Assembly (NCBI GenBank): GCA_030522415.1 | Contig: CM060121.1 | Coordinates: 8,723,976-8,787,975, forward strand | Reading direction: 5' to 3' | Length of the DNA: 64,000 nt | Source: Channallabes apus | Lineage: Eukaryota > Chordata > Actinopteri > Siluriformes > Clariidae | Shown here: positions 60,085 through 64,000 of the stretch, one piece after another | How the letters are laid out: each line of letters begins with the position of its first letter | Numbering within the stretch: the stretch's first letter is position 1 | The notes under the pieces: model-generated | The model's database searches: none | Seen by the model: the letters and a program-made list of their open reading frames with translations, nothing else | Told to the model about the DNA's origin: nothing | Translations under genes and position numbers: made by a program

Positions 60085-60611
60085 TACATCTCCCTGGGCT
60101 TGGTGGGTTTCCTCCGGGTACTTTGGTTTCCTCCCTCAATCTAAAGACAGGTACAGTGGAACCTTGGATTAAGAGCATAATTTGATTTGGAAGCAGGCTC
60201 GTATTCCAAAACACTCCTAAATCAAAGCAAATTAGAAAAAAATTCCCATAAGAAATAATATAAAGTAAAAATAAAACAAATTAACCTGCACTTTACTTTA
60301 AAGTAAAAATAAATCCAGACAGATAAGTGTTTTCGTTTATGCGCACAGGCGCTGTGTGTGTGTGTTTGTGTGTAAAGCTAAAGTAAGAGGAGATTCTTAC
60401 TTTCAGCCTCCTGTCTCCTTCTCATTCAATGAGAGGGGGTGCATCACACACACAAACACACACACACACACACACAAAGGCGAGAGAGAGAGTGTGAACC
60501 GGCACGGTGTCAAAGTACGAGCGCACACACATAACGGAGAAAATGGATTTTTAACCTCTCTAATGAGACTTTTTTTGCTTTACACGTGCACACACGTGTG
60601 TTATAAGAAAC

Positions 60612-60648
<37 letters not shown>

Positions 60649-61050
60649 ATGGTTACAGTGTTATAGTAAACAGTACACACTTGCACGGATGTTGATTATA
60701 CCAGTAAGAGACGAGCACTAAGACCCAGCAGAGGAGACGATTACCCACAATTCCGCAGCACAAGAGAGAGAAAAAACGTTGGCTCAGTTGTGATCACGTG
60801 ACGCTCAGCGCCAAAACAAGAAACGCATGCGTGATACTCGGTGCTCGTAAACCAAGACGATGCTCGTTTTTCAAGTCAAAATTTATTAAAAATCCTTGCT
60901 CGTCTTAGGGAACACTCGCAAATCGCGTTACTCGCAAGCCAAGATTTCACTGTAAGGCTAATTGGAGTTCCCAAATTGCTTTCAGTGTGTGTGTGTGAGA
61001 GAGTGTGTGTAAAAATTGGGCGTTAAGCTGGCAACCCCTTAAGTAACGGC
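60085..61050 (+). mobile_element. SINE split by a mariner-type insertion
   Basis: The SINE core TTGGTGGGTTTCCTCCGGGT ACT..AAAGACAGG (to 60151) resumes at 60955 as AGGCTAATTGGAGTTCCCAA ATTGC, exactly where the intact family (5660-5690) is continuous. The insertion lies at a TA. Confidence 0.85.
60154..60952. mobile_element. mariner/Tc1-type non-autonomous element, 0.8 kb
   Basis: CAGTGGAACCTTGGATTAAG at the left and CTCGCAAGCCAAGATTTCAC TG at the right form imperfect inverted termini, flanked by TA (60152-60153, 60953-60954). It includes (CA)n tracts near 60450 and 60613-60646. No transposase. Confidence 0.85.
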
Positions 61051-61630
61051 CACAGAAACAATGGATATAACTCCAAGAGTGGAAAGTATCTGTCACCTGA
61101 TGGCAATGACGAGAGCTCCCACAGTTGAGCTTCAAAACAGCTTTTCAGAAAACCTACTGTACGGGTGTCGTCACAGAGGGTCTGTCCAGTTTTTGATGTT
61201 TTTATGATGTAGTCCCTTTGGGATCTAAATAATATAAAAATAAACAAAACATGCGACTATATTTTGTCTAAGAGGACAGTTACTCAATAGAAATGTTGTA
61301 AAGCAAAAACTGCATTTTCTGTCACTGCGGCACGGCTGTGATCAGGCGTAGGCATGAGGCCACATTGTGCGACATGATTTTTGTGGAGGAAGAGTGGAAT
61401 AAAACTGTTAAATCAAGATGTTGTGTAGTGCTTACTCAAAAAGACTAAGTGCTGTATTAAGCAAAAGATGCTTTAACAAAGTGTTGTTTAAGGGCTTTGC
61501 AGGCAGATTAATAAATTTAACAGATTAAGATATTTTCTTTCCTGAAATGTTTCTATTTCTTTTTTCACCCGATTGAAATGAACGGTTGCCAAACCGAATT
61601 AAAGGTGGAAGAATATCTGACATGATGTAG

Positions 61631-61903
<273 letters not shown>

Positions 61904-62561
61904 TAAGCCGTGTGTCTTCAAAAACAAAGAATCACATAACGCACCGTCAGCGTACATCTGCTGCTGAGAATATACCGTGTTGAAATGTTCGAAAATGTAA
62001 AAAAGAAGAACTCAATTATTACACGACAGCACAAACAAGCGTACGCAACTCGAGCATGAACACGCTGGAAGAGACGGGAGCGCTTTAGAGATCAGGATTA
62101 CGAGGATTTGTTCTGAGTTTATGAAATGATTACATCGCAGTCACACACACACACACACACACACACGTGAGCAATCCATCCATCAAATACGGACGCAACG
62201 CAGAGGAGGCAATCACGCTCAGCTTCTTAACACTGCATGTTTAGTAAGACGGAGCACGCAGTCACATATTTTAAGCTTTAATTAAAGCAAGGATTAGCCA
62301 ACACGTGCAGGGTTAACTCGCGTCAGGCCATCAATCCGGTATGTGATGCTGCTTATAAATAATAACAGATATCCCATAGGAATTACTGCAAGTGATGGAG
62401 GATATGATCAAGAGAAACTGATTATTAGTTATTTATTTATTATAATGAAATAACTTCATTTAATTTAAGGTATAAGTCTATAATTATTACTGTCATAGAA
62501 TGCTGTCCTGTGTTCACTCATACTGTATATAATGTAAGTTGTTGTGCGTGTGTTTCCTCAG

Positions 62562-62657
62562 GTGCAATTAATCCACTTCAACCAGGATTTATACTTGAAC
62601 TACAGCGAAGCAGAGAAGAGTCCGCACGGCGTCGCCATCATCTCTCTTTTTATGAAG
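62562..62657 (+). CDS. ca10: ca10 exon 5
   Basis: 96-bp (32 codon) exon, acceptor TTTCCTCAG, donor AAG|GTCACA. It reads VQLIHFNQDLYLNYSEAEKS and PHGVAIISLFMK. VQLIHFN replaces HLVHWN, so the third zinc ligand (His119) is Gln. NYS is a potential glycosylation sequon. Later exons lie outside the window. Confidence 0.94.
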
Positions 62658-63003
62658 GTCACAGTTCAGCACTTTCACAGCTTAGTCTGTCATTATGTAC
62701 ACGTCCTATATTTCTGTTAAGTGTAATACTTCAGAGTCTCTTAAACATAAAAACCAGTTTAAGTGAACATCATGTCTACCACATTGTTAGCGCACTTTTC
62801 TGCCTTTTTTTAATGCACAACTTGTTTTCCCCAGTCACTCCTCATTACTCATTTATATTGGCAGCATTTAAGTACACCCTTCCAAAAGTGTAGTTTACAT
62901 CAAAAACATAATGTGCCTGTACAAATAGTCCAGGGGCAAAGGATAAAACGGTGGCGGCCAAAGGTAGAGACAAAAGTGAAATTTCATGTTTTATTGACAT
63001 TCT

Positions 63004-63005
<2 letters not shown>

Positions 63006-63057
<52 letters not shown>
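63006..63057. repeat. (CT)n microsatellite
   Basis: About 25 CT repeats in the ca10 intron after exon 5. Confidence 0.95.
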
Positions 63058-63062
<5 letters not shown>

Positions 63063-63119
63063 ATAATAATGACAACCAAGAATTTTTTTTTTTATTAATG
63101 CAGTGAAATTGTTCTCACT

Positions 63120-63305
63120 ATTTAGTATGAGTTCCCAAATTGCCTGTAGTGTGTGAATGTGTATGTGTGTGTGCGCCCTGCTATGGATTGGCGCCCTGTA
63201 CAGGGTGTACCCTTCCTCATGCCCTAAGTCTCCTGGGATATGCTCCAGGCCCCCCGCGACCCTGAATACAGGATAAATATGTACTGTATAGAAGATGAGT
63301 GAGTG
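63120..63305 (+). mobile_element. SINE 3' half
   Basis: GAGTTCCCAAATTGCCTGTA GTGTGTGAATG to CAGGATAAATATGTACTGTA and a (GAGT)n tail; the tRNA-like head is absent (5'-truncated copy). Confidence 0.8.
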
Positions 63306-63314
63306 AGTATTTAA

Positions 63315-63665
63315 CATGAAGTCCTTTATTTTTCAAAACCTGCTGGATCCAAAAAGACGTCTGCAGTACTCTGGTGTCACTCGCTCAATCCATGCCTGCT
63401 TGACTGCTTCCTGAAGATGAACAAGTACAGAAGACAGTTTCATGATTGCAACTGCATTTGTCACCATTGTCCAACAGTTTTCTATTGGCTTTAGGTCTGG
63501 AGATGACCCAGGCCATCGCTCCAGAAGCACAATACTGTTCTCACATCCTAAAACTAGTTTCATTATTAACTCTTCAGATCAAAGTAATTAGTGACATCAT
63601 CAGTTTTGTGTAATGAGAGAACTATAATACATATAATTTGTTGTCCTAATACTTTTGACCTATGT
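63315..63665 (-). mobile_element. Tc1-like transposase C-terminal remnant
   Basis: The minus strand encodes LLERWPGSSPDLKPIENCWT and then ..AWIERVTPEYCRRL, the final third of a Tc1-like transposase with the PDLxPIE glutamate. The rest of the element is missing. 63665-64000 has no recognised feature. Confidence 0.8.
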
Positions 63666-64000
63666 TGTAAGGCTTAAAACTAGGAATGCACTGATATTCA
63701 CACCGGTGTTGGTCTGATACTGTGCTCGCTTACTCGTACTTATAAAACTAATGCGATACCACCGCATTGTTACGACGCCTTACGACGCAGCCAGGTGCAT
63801 ACTGCGCTGCAAATTACACAAGGCCCTTTATCTCAAGGTAAAGCGTTGTTTGGAACGTCGATAAAAGGATGAAGCGAAACTATCTCACCGGCCACAGGAA
63901 AAAAAAAAAACATACACCATGAGAGTGAACCACAAGAAAAGCAGTTCAGCTTGTGTCAATGTCAGTAAATACCATTAGAGGCAAACATCTTGCTTTGGTG

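Overview
This is eukaryotic, vertebrate DNA, almost certainly from a teleost fish. It has short conserved exons with GT/AG splice sites inside large introns. The repeats are typical of fish: Tc1/mariner and hAT elements, tRNA-headed SINEs, fish LINE fragments, Ty3/gypsy pieces, and many (TG)n and (TA)n tracts. An ostariophysan (catfish-like) source would fit the SINE families, but I cannot prove the species.

Two host genes lie on the + strand. (1) The 3' half of an integrin alpha-3-type gene (itga3) occupies 2086-23205. Seven exons encode the membrane-proximal ectodomain, including an RRKR furin-type site. One exon encodes the transmembrane helix. Two mutually exclusive cytoplasmic-tail exons follow, A at 13740-13850 and B at 23062-23205, each with its own stop and each opening with CGFFRR. 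Upstream exons are outside the window. (2) The 5' half of a carbonic-anhydrase-related protein 10 gene (ca10) starts at ATG 40363 and has five exons to 62657, then continues past the window. Its promoter region (about 40030-40360) is CpG-rich and holds a perfect NRF1 palindrome. Two of the three zinc-binding His positions are lost (R and Q), as expected for the non-catalytic CA-related proteins.

Most of the rest is mobile DNA. The 17 kb between the genes holds a nested stack at about 27.95-33.32 kb: a solo LTR, a 1.1 kb TIR element, a SINE, and a palindromic gypsy derivative with outward-facing 247-bp LTRs. After it come a non-autonomous Tc1 element, two related Tc1 transposons with dead transposases, and a partial copy of the ca10 exon-1/intron-1 boundary 1.46 kb upstream of the real one.

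The most striking structure is in ca10 intron 2 (about 43.24-54.68 kb). It is an 11.4 kb array of roughly 160 units of a 38-bp minisatellite. One 1.3 kb hAT-type non-autonomous element inserted into it with a perfect 8-bp target duplication, then was amplified with its surrounding units into four copies arranged as a duplicated dimer. The 38-bp unit carries on the sense strand a variable hexamer that is usually an E-box (CANNTG), and in many units this overlaps a consensus-like 5' splice site (CAG|GTGAGA or CAG|GTAAGA).
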